DNA of 64,000 nucleotides from Diphasiastrum complanatum (taxonomy: Eukaryota; Streptophyta; Lycopodiopsida; Lycopodiales; Lycopodiaceae), in NCBI GenBank assembly GCA_029204225.1, contig CM055092.1, forward strand, positions 16,144,715 through 16,208,714. Reading direction: 5' to 3'. Below are positions 46,514 through 61,129 of this stretch, piece after piece. The notes beneath the pieces are model-generated. The model ran no database searches and was not told the origin of the DNA. It saw only the letters and a program-made list of their open reading frames with translations. Made by a program: the position numbers and the translations under genes. The stretch's first letter is position 1; the number at the start of each line of letters is the position of its first letter.

Positions 46514-48388
46514 TGTGAGAAATCTCAACTAGTTTAGTCAAGTTTAGTCATATTTTGGTTAACTGTCAATATTAAGCCAATATGCATTTTAGAATTAGAG
46601 ATAAACTTCATAAATAAACAATACTTCCACTCAGCCACCATCTTGCTCGTTACACACCTATGGGTTACAACTTTTAAGGACTACCACATTTTGCCATCAT
46701 AGACACCTCAGGAGTCGCCCCAATAGGGCATTACATTCATAAAGGCCCAAGCAATATCCCCAAGCAGTTACGATATTTATTTCAACTAAAGTGCCTCGAC
46801 GCCCTTCGGACCCTACCCTTGGGCTCCAATCCTCAAAACCTTGCAAGCCAAGAATTTGTTCTATACATTATTTCTCACAATCCTTGCCTCCTAATATGCT
46901 CTACTTCTCACGACATCTCACAACTAGGCATCACATCTTGGAACTCAGGGCATTGGCTTCTCACACAATGCCTAGATTTAGATGGAGGGGGTTAAGTGCA
47001 CATGGCCCAAAATAATGCACTCTTATTGGTGGTAGCCTCTTTAAGTGGCCTTTTCCCATTTCAAATGGACTATGACTCACCCCTACGTGGCATTGAAGTA
47101 CGCAACCATGGGACAAGCCAAAGATGCCATGAAAAGACACCAATGCTTTTTTACCACTAGGGCCCTTACTCTCACCTTCAATAGAATCTCTTCCTTCCTT
47201 ATCTTATTCAAATTCATGCATTTCCTTTGTTTGCCTCCAAAAAGTGAGAAGTTTCCATTGGTACATGATAAACCTTTCTTCAATGTGGGGGTATGTGCAT
47301 TTTTTCAGTGCACTTGGTAGCTTTCCATGTGAACCGCCCTAAGTGAAAAACTCACATAGAGAGAGTAGGGAATCTAGAGAAACAAACCCATATGCTTGTG
47401 TTAAAAATAAAAATCCCATAGCCAATTTAGAGAGCAATAATCACATTGTATGTATTTCGATTGAAAAGAGAGGAGTTTTCTTTTAGTCGTGAGAGAGGTC
47501 ATTGACTGCAACTGTTATTCATGGGAAGTAGTTTGCTTAAACCTAGTTTCGTATTCGATCTTCCCAATCCATTAGCTAAGAAAACTTTATAGATGAAAGA
47601 AGGACTTTCGACCACCTCTTCAATGCCTTCTACATCGTGTCTCTTGTAACTTCTTGTTGTTAGGTATTTTAGATTGAGCACAAATTTACCACTACCTTGG
47701 TGCCAACACAATGTTTGTGACATGAAAGCCACACAAGACATCTTTTGCTATTTTGGGTCCAATTTTCCAGGGATGACAACTACTTATGGTCCTTTTGCAC
47801 TAACAAATTTTGAAAACTTTCCTTGATCAATATAGCATCATACTAAATTCACACACACATCACCAGTGACCAAAGAAGGCTAAAAGCACCATACTTTTCA
47901 TTGAAGTTTATTCATTGGAAATTATCATGGCAACCAATGTGATCAATATGAGAATCACAATGGTAATGGTCATACGGAAGAACAACCAAATAATATGGTC
48001 ATGCAAGCTCATCAAGAAGATGACCAAATATGCCAATATGATGGTGATCACCAATGTGAGCACACTAGCAATTAATGTTGGCACTATGAACTCTAGTATT
48101 ATGGTAATTAGTAAGCTCCATTATAGTAGAGAGGACCAATATGAGAGTGCTAATCAACTAGATGTTATTGAGCATGCTTTTTAGCACAACAAAATAAATC
48201 ATGTGGGTCACTATAGAGGCAATAATGAGGGACAACATCAAAATGAATAGTTTCAAGTCAAACATCATATTTGCAACAATGAAGTCTGTGTTGATAATTA
48301 TGAAGCCTATCAAGAGTTGGATGTGCATCCAAATTTGGTCAAGATATTGTTGATCCATTAATTATGTTTTGAATTTGATTTTTTCACA
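46514..48388 (+). repeat. Putative long LTR shared by two family-D copies
   Basis: Bounded by TGTGA (46514) right after a purine tract and by TCACA (48388) right before a primer-site-like TGGTATAAGAGC. The ends form a short perfect inverted repeat as LTRs do. No second copy of this 1.87-kb sequence lies in the window, so LTR identity is unproven. It has no gene. Confidence 0.5.
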
Positions 48389-49202
48389 TGGTATAAGAGC
48401 AGGTTTCAGGACAAAGTTGGAGTATTTTCCAAATCTAGAGGTGGATTTAAGGGTGCCATAAATTCTATGTGAATTTGGAGGTGTTTCTAGCTCAAATCTT
48501 GCATTTTCAAGTATAGAAAGTGGATCTTTTTTATCCAAGCATAATTTTAGGTCAAATCACTTGGAGTAGGCCAATTTTTTAAACCACTTACTGGAATGTG
48601 GACAAAAATTGCTCATGGTAGTGGATGTTACATTCTACAAGATGATGTATCAAGATTCTAGCTTTTGCATATTGTTTTTTATTGATTCAATATTTTTCAT
48701 TTTTTGGAAGAACCCCAAATTTGGTAGGATGTTGGAATTTTCAAGAGTGTGTTTCAATGTTAGGTGGTGGCAAACCTTTATCATATATTGTTTAGATCTA
48801 TTGTGATAAAAAAATCAATATTTTATGTGCTAGGATTTGCTAGAAGAGAGAAAAAGAGAGGCTAGATTGTTTCCATATCTTTGTGATTTCATCTTGAGTT
48901 TCATTTGTTGATTTTCAAGAGAGTGCTAAGTGCATATAGCCTCAAAGAGAAGATCAGATCATTGCAACATAGACACCTCAAGTGGCTTCATGTTCAAAGG
49001 CAATAATAGGCTTACCTAAAAAATTATTCAACTTGGAAAGTGAGGATGGAGTCTTTGCTAAAGATGTATTATGTTATGGATATTGTTGTAGGTGTGGAGG
49101 AGAGAGACCTTCAAGAACAATTGAGGTATGATAAGAGGGCAAAGAAAACTTTACATATGATCAAGATGAATGTGACTAATGAACTTCTCAAGGAAGTTGG
49201 TG
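48389..49202 (+). pseudogene. Copia family D, leader and Gag start (copy 2)
   Basis: A primer-site-like sequence at 48389-48400, then a leader resembling that of copy 1, then a Gag start (from about 48970) with RLT, NYSTWKVRMESLL and RAKKTLHMIKMNVTNELLKEV. It has an early stop and is cut at 49202 by family-B LTR sequence. Confidence 0.8.
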
Positions 49203-49412
49203 TCGTAAAACATGGGGATGATCGGCAGCGGAAGCTCGAAGTTTTGAGCGTAGACGTGTAGGAACGAAAACGCAACAGTTAGCAACAAAAATATTCAAGA
49301 AGAATGATTCATACAGAATTGCGTAAATGAACAATACAGTAGTGAGACAAAAATTGCACTCTGATTAATATCAACAATGAGTACAATGGCTTGAAGTAAT
49401 AACTCGCCCCGA
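49203..49412 (-). repeat. Family-B LTR fragment
   Basis: Reverse complement of the last ~210 bp of the family-B 3' LTR (compare 7725-7934), ending TTTTACGACA at 49203. Confidence 0.85.
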
Positions 49413-52400
49413 GACTAGGGTCAGTTACACACTTGAAATGTAACATTTTCAAATTTATTAATAAAGTGGGATTTTTCTCAAACTCACTCTGATTACCTTT
49501 TGGTTTTAGTGTTCGATAAAAGTGCTAGTTGTAAGGCTGCTTCAAACTTTTTGATCTGGCACATAGCTGAAGGGTCGTATCCCGGGACGCCAGCGGTATG
49601 TTGTCGGGAACATTCGGTCCAGGAACTGGTTGTCTTCATATATGTCACGGCTTGTGGTTATGAGTGTTCTTTGCATGAATGTGAATGGGTTAAGCTCCTA
49701 GGGAACAAGCTCTAACTTGTTGGCTGAGTTGGATGGCTTGCTTGGGTGAAAGTTACTTGTTTATGGATGTCCAGTCTGATGTAGCGCCAGGTTGTTGGCT
49801 TCCAGTGCTCGTGATGAAGCTTTGAGTTGGTTAAGTTTGATGTAAGTCAGACGATTTGCTTGGAATGGATGTTACTCGTTTGTAAAGAAGCTTCGAGCTA
49901 GATAAGTTTGATGTATGTCGGGAAGCTTGCTTGGAGGGAAGTCACACACATCGGGACCCCCGAGCTGGCATGGTGCCAGGTTGAATCTCAATGTTGGTTT
50001 TCGAACTTCAAGTTGGTTAAGTCGATCGTTGTTGGCAAGTTGGCTGCTTGTATGTCAAGTGGGTTTGGATGACAATAATTGAAAGCTAGAAAGCTAAGTC
50101 ATGGATCCAGGCTCCCTTTGGAATGCCTGCGCTACATGTGGTATCAAAGCCGACTGGCCAGTCAGCTATGCTGATCTCACAGAAACGGTTATTGTTTAGG
50201 GTTCATCAGGACAACTGTTGTGCAAGGTGCTACCCATAATGTAAGCACAAGCACGTCCATGGTCAGGGTGGTCAGCAGAACGAGGGACTCGATGAGTCAA
50301 GGTGCTGCCCTTGAGGTATAAGCATGGTCAGTTCCCGCGGTTCGGGCCTGGCACTATCTGCATGTAGGACAGATGAGGCAGTGTGCTGCCATTAAGTTGG
50401 TGTATGCACGATCTGTGCCTTGTGGATTGCAAGGCAACATATTCGAATTGTATAGGTTAATCATTAATACAGAGATGCTACTTGAATTTGGGTGTAAAAC
50501 ATGGGTGGTTAGCTGCCGGTGCGGGACAGCTACCGATCGTTTAGCTATAAGGTCTATCGACCAAAGTTGGTGGGGCGTGATTGAGGCAATGTGCTACTTA
50601 ATGGTGAAAGGATGGATAGTTGGATTGGTGTTCTCTGTGGGCTGATTCTGTGATCGATCTGTATGGGCGGGGCTAGGCAAAGATCATTGGCAAGGCTATC
50701 TCAAAAGGAAAACTTGTCTTTGTTACCTATTATTAATCATGCCTGATTGTCTTCCTTGTATGTATTCGTGGTGAGTCTTAGTACTCGTGCTTTGCTTGAT
50801 TTACATGATTGCTTGTGATACAAGGAGTTGATGGCTCGAGAAGGAATCTTTTTTTTGAAGGCTGATACCATCAAACAAAGAGGACTATAGAATCTGTGGG
50901 GTGGATTCGCAGTTCAAGTACTTGCACGTGAACAACAATGGAACGACTCGATGTTTGCAAAAGATGGATGGTAGCCTATTTCTCGGGTTAGTTTCATTTG
51001 CAACAACGCCCGTCAGATGCAAACACGAAGTCAAAAGTTGGAAAGGGCAATTTCAGAGGAGATCTTCTATGGAACAATTGATCTTCGTTTGGGATGGCTA
51101 CCTTCAGAATTGAAACTCACCGAGCATGGCTTTGCAGTTCAAGTACTCGCACATGAATGACAACGAAATGACTCGATGTTTGCAGGAAGTCAAAAGTTGA
51201 GAAGGGCAATTTCAGGGGAGATCTTCTATGGAACAATTGGTCTTCATTTTGGGATGGCTACCTTTGGAACTGAAAGTGAGCATGGGTGATATCCACTGCC
51301 AGTTGAGTTTTTTTCTCAAAGGGGAAAGACTAGGATCCTCTTCAGAGATTGGGAACAAGCTAGATCAATCCATAATCCTAACAGACGAAAAGCAAAGCGT
51401 TGGAAGGGCTCTTGTCTGAGAACTCTACTCTAAGTCCGGTCTCTGATTTTATAAGTGTGGAGGGGAACTATTACACACACACCTTGCTTGGCGCAAATTT
51501 TGAATGAAAGTTGATCAAAATGGAGGCAAATTCAAGGCGACCTAGCCATACTCACACGAGGAGACTGACGAACTTTGAACCTAATAAGTTGACAAGCTAT
51601 TGTTGTGAAAAAGAAAAGATTGTTATAGGCTTTTCTCTGGACCAGTAATGATGAGGAGACAATGAGTACACTGACTCTTGTTACGTGTAAAACAACTAAT
51701 CAACGAAGGAACTATGAAAGTTGAGTCTTGCAGGAGAGACTTGGTACTTTGAACGGACGCTAAGGGACAGTTCGTATTCAAATTGGACTAGTGCAAACTC
51801 TGGGTGCATGTGTTTGATTCAAAGAGAGCTACTTGAAACCAAACTGGATGAATACTTCTTGTTTTGACTGTGAGACAACTGACCAGTGATGAAATTGAGA
51901 AAGTCAAGTTTTGCGCGATGAACATGGTGCTTCAAACAAACGCGAAGAGATAGTTCGTATGTGGATCAAACTGGTGTGACCCCTTGGCTTTCCACAAGGT
52001 CAATGGTTACATTTGGGTTGATTCAAAGACAACTACTTCAAGCTAAGTGAGAAGTGCATTGCGGAGTACTCAATCTTTGCCTACCTTAAAGAGCCAAAAG
52101 GAAAAATATCAAGATCAGGCTAGGACAAGGAGAGAAATCAAGGTGCAAAAGCAACGAGGCACAGAGTGGACAATCAATGATAAATCCTTTGGCTCAGGGA
52201 GCCCATATACCTATGCGGAACTGATTAAATCTAGAGCTTAGGGAGCTCAACACAAAGTGCATCAAGGACAAATCAGGAGACCAAAGGAGTTTCAAAGTTG
52301 AAAGTCAGAAGCGACAGGGGCATTTCAATAAAAAGCCTCTTTCACCAGTTAATAAGGTCCTTGGGTTTTACACAAGCGATATAAAATCTATGCTTTTTCT

Positions 52401-52718
52401 AGACAAAGTGATATTTTGAAGTTATGTAATTTTGCAATATAAAGAGTTGAGTCTCTGACTTGGTGTGCTAGCTACAATGTTAATAAAAAGTGGCCAATAA
52501 ATTGAGTACTATGCCAAGCAGCTTAAATGTATAGTTATTTTTAATTGGGAGACACCTTTACTTTAATTTGTCATCTGATGAGGACATCAGATTTTATAAA
52601 GGTGGGGTGGATGGTGTAAAGCTACCTTTACAAGTTTTAGTTCCGGCGCCACTGGTGCCAGCAGCACCACTGCTGCTTCCGTCACCAGCGCCAGTGCCAC
52701 TCCCAACGCCACTGTGAC
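49413..52718 (+). mobile_element. Non-coding LTR-retrotransposon derivative, family E-like
   Basis: A primer site (TGGTATCAAAGCC, 50139-50151), 2.4 kb of interior without any retroelement domain, a purine tract (AAAGGTGGGGTGGA, about 52597-52610) and an LTR start (TGGTGTAAAGCTACC, 52611) resembling family-E LTRs at 34541 and 25445. GATGAGGACATCAG just before the purine tract is shared with the chromovirus end at 25470. No coding capacity, so a LARD-like derivative that needed enzymes from another element. The left LTR boundary is not resolved and the right LTR is cut at 52718. Confidence 0.55.
50911..51290 (+). repeat. Two-copy direct repeat inside the family-E derivative
   Basis: Two copies (from 50911 and from 51133) share CAGTTCAAGTACT, ACTCGATGTTTGCA, GAGATCTTCTATGGAACAAT and GGGATGGCTACCTT. 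The first is longer because of extra sequence in its middle. Confidence 0.85.
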
Positions 52719-52726
52719 CATATTAT

Positions 52727-53780
52727 TTCGATATGCTTGCTTCGAGAATGAAATTTCGAATTTAGAGATAGTGCAATTGTGCTTTGACTGTCACAATAGA
52801 TAGTCGTTGGATGTGACTGAGCAAGGTCGATATCTGCAAGTAGCCAAATTACCTCTTTGATAGCATTTGTGGCAACTATATATTCTGATTCAGTCGATGA
52901 TAATGTTATTGAGGTCTGCTTTCAGCTGTTCCAAGAGATTGGACATTGATTGCATAAAAATACAAATCCAAAAATCAATCTTCTGGTATTGATATCTCCT
53001 ACCCAATCCACATATGTATATCCTTCGAGAATTTTGGTAGATTGGCTGCCTCTATAATAGATGTTGAATGTTTGGTTGCTTGGATGTACTTCATGACTTT
53101 TGAGTGCTTTCCTATGGGTTGGACCTGGATTCAATAGGAACTGGCTGAGTGAACTGATCGAGTATGCAAGGTCAGGTCGAGTGTAGAGCATTGCATACAT
53201 CAGTGAGCCGATGATGGAGTGAAATAGATACTGCTTCATTTTCTCTGCGTCGGTTTGAGGAGATTGTTCCTTTAACAACTTTAGACCAGGGTCGAGTGGA
53301 AAGTAGCTTGATTTGTAATTGGTCATTCCATACTTTTCCAGCACATTAGTGAGATATCTTTGTTGACTGATAAAAATCAGTCTGCTAGGTTGAATTCGAA
53401 ATTTTTTAATTTCGAGACAGTAGTGGGTTGGACCCATATCAGTCATTTTGTACTCCTGGGCCGGCATGCATTTCGTATCCTTCATTAGATTCAAATTGTT
53501 ACTGAATAGTAATGTATCATTTACATAAAGTGTGATGATAATGAGGAAATCCGATACACACTTGAAGGAAACATTCGCGTCTGTTTGGAATAAAATCATT
53601 CTCGATTAGAAATGCATTGATTTTTTGGAACCAGGCTCTGGGTGACTGTTTCAGACCATAGAGAGCTTTATGAATTTTGCACACTAGGTGCTGCTTACTC
53701 TTCAGTTCGTATCCCTTTGCCTGTGACATATAAATTTTCTCTTCAATAGTCCCGTTGAGGCAAGCGGTTTGGACATCCAT
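52727..53780 (-). pseudogene. Copia family B RT and RNase H (copy 2)
   Basis: Minus-strand RT in several frames: [48 protein letters not shown] (YVDD box changed to YVND), HYCLEIKKF and TRPDLAYSISSLS. The RNase H part is read to DSQSTIALSLN. Frameshifts near 53550-53600, a changed catalytic box and a lost C-terminus make it non-functional. It aligns with 35446-36288. Confidence 0.88.
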
Positions 53781-54208
53781 TTGATGGACTTCAAGATCTC
53801 GGCTGCAGTTGCAAAGGAGAGTAGTAGTCGAATCGAAATATGCTTGACAACAGGGCTAAAGGTCTCCAAATAATCCAAATCTAGAATTTGGGAGAAGCCT
53901 TTGGCGACAAGCTTAGCCTTGTATCGATTTAATCTTCCTTTAGCATCATACTTCGCTTTGAATATCCATTTGCATGGAATCAAATTTTGATCATTTGGCA
54001 GCTCAATTACATTCCATCTTTGATTCTCAATCAAAGAATCAAATTCGGTGTCCATTGGATGGTAGTTATCTCCATCGAGTTTGTCGATCAGAGACGAACT
54101 AGATGATGGATCAGTTGTCGATGGAGTCAAGTTTTGCGAAAATCCCAAAAATGTGAAAAGTGCGAAAATGCGAAAAATGTGAAGATCCCGAAAATTCAGA
54201 ATCCTCAC
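53702..54208 (-). pseudogene. Copia family B Gag start fused to RT start by deletion
   Basis: The frame contains [18 protein letters not shown], the family-B Gag start, followed at once by [19 protein letters not shown], the beginning of RT. Most of gag, all of protease and integrase are missing, yet the reading frame is kept through the joint (near 54055). RT goes on with [13 protein letters not shown] and LVAKGFSQ. Confidence 0.85.
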
Positions 54209-54304
54209 AATCTCAAAAATATAGTCTCAATGGAGTCGGACTTTGACAGGTTTTCAGGATGCTCATTATTGAATGGATTTGATGCTGAGCATTGAAATCC
54301 AACA
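54130..54304 (-). repeat. Family-B 5' LTR remnant
   Basis: The minus strand begins TGTTGGATTTC and includes GAGCATCCTGAAAACC, corresponding to the first 80 bases of the family-B LTR. It then passes within about 170 bp into gag sequence, so most of the LTR is deleted. Confidence 0.65.
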
Positions 54305-55229
54305 AAGGGAAACAACAAAAATAGGTCTAAAAGAAATACGAAATCAAACGGAGTGAAACATTCAAAAACCCAATAAACTTGAAAAATATACCCCAAAACT
54401 CAATCAATCTCGATGCAAATCTCTTTAAATTTGATCCACCATCATCATGAAATAATCATAATTTTATTTCATTTAGAATTCATCATTGCATCATCCTTGG
54501 AGCAATATTCTCTTATTTCACACTAAATAGACTATTTTTTATCTTTCAATTTGTAGTCAATAGCAACATCTTCTAAAACAATGTTGTTTGTATTCATGGC
54601 ATTCCAAATTCTGATAAGTTATTCATGATTGTCACATCCAGGTAGTGATTGCTTGTCTAGAAATATCACGGTTAATGATGGTGTGAATTTTTTATTCTGA
54701 ATTAAGAAACATCATCATTCTTTGTCAATTTTTTTTAAAGTCCATGTTAAATAACAACAAGATTAATTAAAAATACTTTCTTTGACTTTCAATTAGTTTA
54801 TGTTTAACAAGTTTCAAAATCAATAGAAGCATAATTTTCTAGGATCAATCATACTGAGAAACTCAATGGGAAAGACTTCCATTTGTGCAAGCTTAGATGA
54901 AGATGATTTTGCCAAAGAGAGAATTTTGGGACATGGTTGGTGGCATGGCAACCAATCCTAATCATGATTCATAGGTAGTTTGTAGATGAAGGCAAAGGGA
55001 ATCCAATGCCCTTGTCCTAATTTCTTTGAATGTAACAAATTCACAAGTCTCTCGTGTTGCGTAATAAACTACTTCTAAGCAATCATGTCATACTTTGATA
55101 GATTTATTTGACATCCAAGACACGACCATGCATCTATACTTAAAAAATAACTTCTTTGCATAAAATATGCTAGAGGGATTTTCGAATTTCTGATAAAAAT
55201 TACTTTAGATCTTTATTGGATCAGTTGTT
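54305..55229. other. Unclassified AT-rich sequence
   Basis: No gene or repeat recognised in this 0.9 kb. Confidence 0.5.
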
Positions 55230-56800
55230 AGCAAAAGGCTCTCCCATTCAGAAAATGACTTTGTCATGACCTTGTTGAGTAGTCTACCAACTTCCTATGA
55301 TAGTCATGATTTTAGGAGTAGAACTAGATTCATCCTTATAAAAGGTGACTTCTATGCTACATCAAGAAGAAATCACAAGAAAATTATGAAATTCCTCTCA
55401 TGTGGGCAACACCATGGCACTTATTCAAACAAAAATTCAAAAGGCAAACATCATTCCCATTTTTCTTCTTATATCAAAAAAACTACCACAAGCTTTTGAT
55501 TAACAATTTAAGAGCAAATCAAAGCTATTTTGTAGATATTGCAAGAAGGTTGGACACGAAATCAAAGAATGCAAAAAATTTGCATTCAAGAAAGCCAACA
55601 AGAAGAAGCTTATTGCCTCTCAACCTATTGATGAATCAAATGATATTCAAAATTCTTTCATGGCTCATTTTACAAACACTAATGTAGACACTTGTATCTT
55701 TATTCGGGGGCCGCATAAGGTATGACCTCTAGAAAATGTCTTTCCAAGACAAATCACAAAAGTTCAATCTTTCTTGGAGACTCCAATCCGCAGAAAGCTA
55801 AAAACATAAGTAGGGTGCAAATTTTGTTTCATGATGGTTAGCACTATTTTTTGTTCTTTATGGCTAAGGTTTGACCAAGAAACCAATGTCCATGCTAAGA
55901 ATTGCAAATCAAGATCACATGATCCAATTCAATTTCAAAAAATATCCAATCCTAGACAAACTTTTTAAGTCCCTGGTCAGAGATATTGGAGTTGGTCTAC
56001 TCTTGGCCATAACTGACTTTTGTTGCCTCAGTAATAATCATGAACTACTTATGGCATCAATGTTATAGGTCCTTGAACATCAAATCTTTGCAATATTTGC
56101 ATAGCACAAGATTGTTTCTGGCTTGGACATTTATAGAACACATGCCAACAATGTATGTGATTCTTGTGTGTTTGGTCAAATTACCCAAGAGGTAAATCAT
56201 CCAAGTTCATGAATGTGGAGCTCATACATTGTCATCTTTAGGGCCTGATGTCGGTACCTTCTCTAGGAGGTGCTCATTATTTCATATCCTTCCATGACAA
56301 TCCTTCATACAATTAACTTGCTCAAGCACAAATTAAAGTATTAGTTTCATGCAAGGATTTCAATAATTTTGCAAAAGTTTAAACTGGCAAGAGAATTGAA
56401 GTCTTTCATTTCGATTCAAGGGGGAAAATAATCTCTCATAAATTCTCTGATTTGTGGAAGGAGCATGGGATCACAACATGTGGGTCACATCAAGATTCAA
56501 ACCCTCATTTTATTGGAGTGGCTGAATGCAAAAACCATTCATTCAATGATCTTTAATGCCAAATTTTTTCCACAAATTTTGGGTTGAAGCCATCTCCACA
56601 TCTTTTTTGAAAACCATCCCAACTTCTCATGCAATCGACACGAAGACCCCTAGAGAGGTTTGGATAATAGGCTTTAAGCTTGATGCCAAGCATTTAAAGG
56701 TTTTTGATTGCATACATTTTGCTCAAGTTTATAAAAACTTTGATGCTGCCAATCTCCTGCCAATTCTCATGGCTATTCAAACAAGATCACAGAGTGCCGC
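55230..56800 (+). pseudogene. Decayed copia family B Gag-protease-integrase
   Basis: Short frames in a row carry LLSSLPTSYDS (Gag), a zinc knuckle CRYCKKVGHEIKECKK (intact CCHC, near 55540), and a damaged integrase with HFDSRGK, ISHKFSDLWKEHGIT, GVAECKN and KTPREVWIIGFK. Many stops and frameshifts; clearly non-functional. Same order and family as 26057-27750 but more decayed. Confidence 0.75.
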
Positions 56801-58290
56801 GTGATGTGACGAGCATTCCCATAAATTTCATAATCAAAGAACTTGATTTGCAAAACACACATATAAATGTGAACATTAGATTCTTATCCAACCATGTGCC
56901 CGAGTGACTAATGATAGAACTAAACTGGCATGCACAAGCCATACTGGCCAAGCTATAGACCATTTAGGGTTAGTATACATCCGTATGTTCACGTCGTATA
57001 GTTAATACTACTTTCAATAGGTTTGGAGGAGATGTAGATGCTAGCCTCCAATAAGAGATTCACACATGGCGAAAGTTCACTCCGTTGGGGGCCAAAACCA
57101 TCACAACTGTGAATGATAACTTATAAGGCGAGGGGCCTCCCCACATCTTCCATGACACGTGCTTGAATCTAAACAGATCAATCGGACGGTGGAGGCCTCG
57201 GGAGCCTGCTTAGGAGATGCCTTTGCTCGTCGAGCTTTGGTTGTTTGATCGCTGTTGCTGAAGGAGAGCGATGGCTAAGAAGACGATGATCCATCGCTAT
57301 GGCGGAGTAGCTATCAATGGCGCCTCTTTATGAAGGTGCAATCACACAAAAAATCAGATTTATGTATATCAATTTTGACAAAAAATTCTCAGTTCTTTTC
57401 TTTTTTTATGGTTTTTTTGTTATCAATATTAAGCTCGCATTCTTGGTTTCTAGGGCTGTGTCTTGATCGCAAGATAGCTCTCTTCTGTAAATTCTTTAAA
57501 ACATAGTTTTTGTTTAAACTTTCAAAGACATTCTCTCTGTTTAAATTCTCAACGAAAATGCCTCTTTTTGTGAATTCTTTGCCATAAAATTCCTTCCTCC
57601 TTTTTATTATTCTTATTCTCCAATTTCAGAACTGCAACTAAAGCCTTTCATGTTATTTAGATCGAAATTGGAGCTCGGGTTTTCTCTGGGAAATTGGACT
57701 TAGAGTTTTTTCTGAGCTGTTTGTTAATGTCGCATTCTTAAAGACACAACTGTATTTCAAAAAATCATTCAATAGATGGTTTTCTTTACGAAACACATAG
57801 CTCTTTCTGTAAAGTCTCAAAGGCATATGTCTCTTTGAGAATTCTTTGCCATTCAATGTTTTTAGACCAAAATTGGAGCTAGGGTCCTTTTTCTAATGGT
57901 TCTCACTTTTATGACCCGATTGGATGGTGATGAGGGTCTGCAGATGTTGGCACCACATGCTTTTCTCTTCCGTCACGAAGGGAAGGGTTAGAATCATGTT
58001 TACTTATCATGTTTGGCTGCATGTTTTTTGCCCCCCAAATCATCGATATGACCATTTGTTATATGAGGTATGAGTTAGTAAGTACCCTATTGTCAAAAGG
58101 CAATCATAGATCTATTTATGGCATGTGAGCATGTACCTTTGCTCGGAATGTAAAAGCCAAAAGAAAAGTTGAATGAATCGTTGTTGTATTTTCACTAGAC
58201 TTCTCCTTGGGCTATGTTGCTAGATGCTTAGCTCAACTCGCACATACTTAGTTTCAAGATCTAACTTTGCTCACATCATGTATTTCTACA
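56801..58290. other. Unclassified sequence
   Basis: No gene or retroelement domain recognised in about 1.5 kb; frames are short. Confidence 0.5.
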
Positions 58291-59780
58291 TCATCATCAT
58301 CGAGAGAGAGAGAGCTTCATTAATGTCTTTGAAATACCAAAACGTACATAAGACCAAAGATACATTCTAAGTGTGTGTTAACCACTAGGGAGCATAAACA
58401 CATGTACAATACAACTATGTGAAAAGAAAGTACATAACTTGCATAAGCTATGTAAGCCTAAGTGAGACAAACATGGACATGAATAGAGTGCTATAATAGC
58501 TATGTAGAGATCTGCTACTATCATGGCATGTAGCTAAAGAAAGATGTAATGGTAGAAGCCGAGGATTCTTTTGGTGTAGATGTTGAGGAGGTTGTCGAGG
58601 AGGTGCCACCATGTGTTCGTGGATGATCCCAATATGTGTAACATCGTGTGACATGACATTAGACTATGGTGGTTGTAGGTTGCTGCACTTGGCATTGGGA
58701 TGTTTTGACCTGTCTTTGACTCCGTGGAGTCTCCTTGAAGTTGGAGCATCTCTCGTATCATCAAAGCAACACAACTTGGATCCTCATATGAGATCAAGGT
58801 GCAAAGTGTAATTGGTTGATCTCAAAAGAGATAACGGTATATCCTTCTGATTTCATAGTATACAAGCATTGAAATTCTCCTCTATTTCCACCTCACCCAT
58901 GGTACATGTGCAACAAATTCTATTCTCTTGTGAAATATCCTAAAAGCATCCTATCTCCACATATAGATGACAAGAAGAAACTCTAATATGTCCCAAAGTA
59001 AAGTTGAGGCTATGTGATAATCCAGAGGCTAGGTATCGAGACCATATCACATCCCCTACAACGCCTCTCTCTAGGAAATGGGTACTGTGGAAATCAAGCT
59101 TGACCCCTAGTGGACCTTGCCATACTCTCTGGATGTATGTACAATAAATGAACCTCCTAATGTACTGATAAGTTCCCTCAAGAACATGGGATGTGGAAAT
59201 GCCAAGTGTCTCTAATAGGCTAGAGGCCTATAAGTTGGGTGATGTCCTGACTGTAGTTTTGGCAAGAAGAGGTGAGTGCCAAATATGGATCATATCCTTG
59301 TTTTCAAACTCCATGACTCTTTCTATATATAGGTGATCCTAGTCTGTTGACGTGAGTCATGTGCGCCAATCTTTGTTGCGTACATGGTTGTCTGAGTGAC
59401 TAGAGCTTCAAAAAGTTGGCAATTAATTTTGGCTTCTCGTATATGTCGCCTGAAACAAAACCTCTCCAAGGTTCACCAAGGGAGCATGACCATTCCCAAG
59501 CCGATTAGTAGTTGCATGTCTCATACTGAATATAGGACTTGTGAATAGTACACCGAAATATGAATATGAGGACACTACCTCTAGTGAATGGTTGTCCAAT
59601 GTGAACTCTCTCGTCACTACATATAGGCCCTAGAGGTTTTGAGACGATCTTGTTCTTCTTGGTATTAACTTTCGAAAACCATCTAGTGCAAAAGGCGTGT
59701 AAACTATCCAGATGTGCTGTAATCCTTCTTTGGTTGAAGACCAAAACCGCATCATCTGCTTAGAGTAGGACAAATATCAA
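58291..59780 (-). mobile_element. LINE 3' portion, copy a
   Basis: The minus strand codes in broken frames for the end of a LINE reverse transcriptase: RITAHLDSLHAFCTRWFSKV (59744-59505) with EVVSSYSYFGVLF after it, then a C-terminal part with SYEDPSCVALMIREML (58797-58534) matching copy b. The 3' UTR ends ACATTAATGAAGCTC followed by a short (TC)n, not poly(A). The copy is 5'-truncated within RT. Confidence 0.75.
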
Positions 59781-59824
59781 TGTGTCACATAACCTACAAC
59801 TATGTCCACCATCATGGCTAATGC

Positions 59825-61100
<1,276 letters not shown>

Positions 61101-61129
61101 ATCTATATAGGTGGAACTGCAAACTCGGC

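Noticed and set aside
50373-50645. 90-residue frame as an extra gene in the 49-52 kb element
   Set aside because: Isolated frame without any domain inside a clearly non-coding retroelement derivative.
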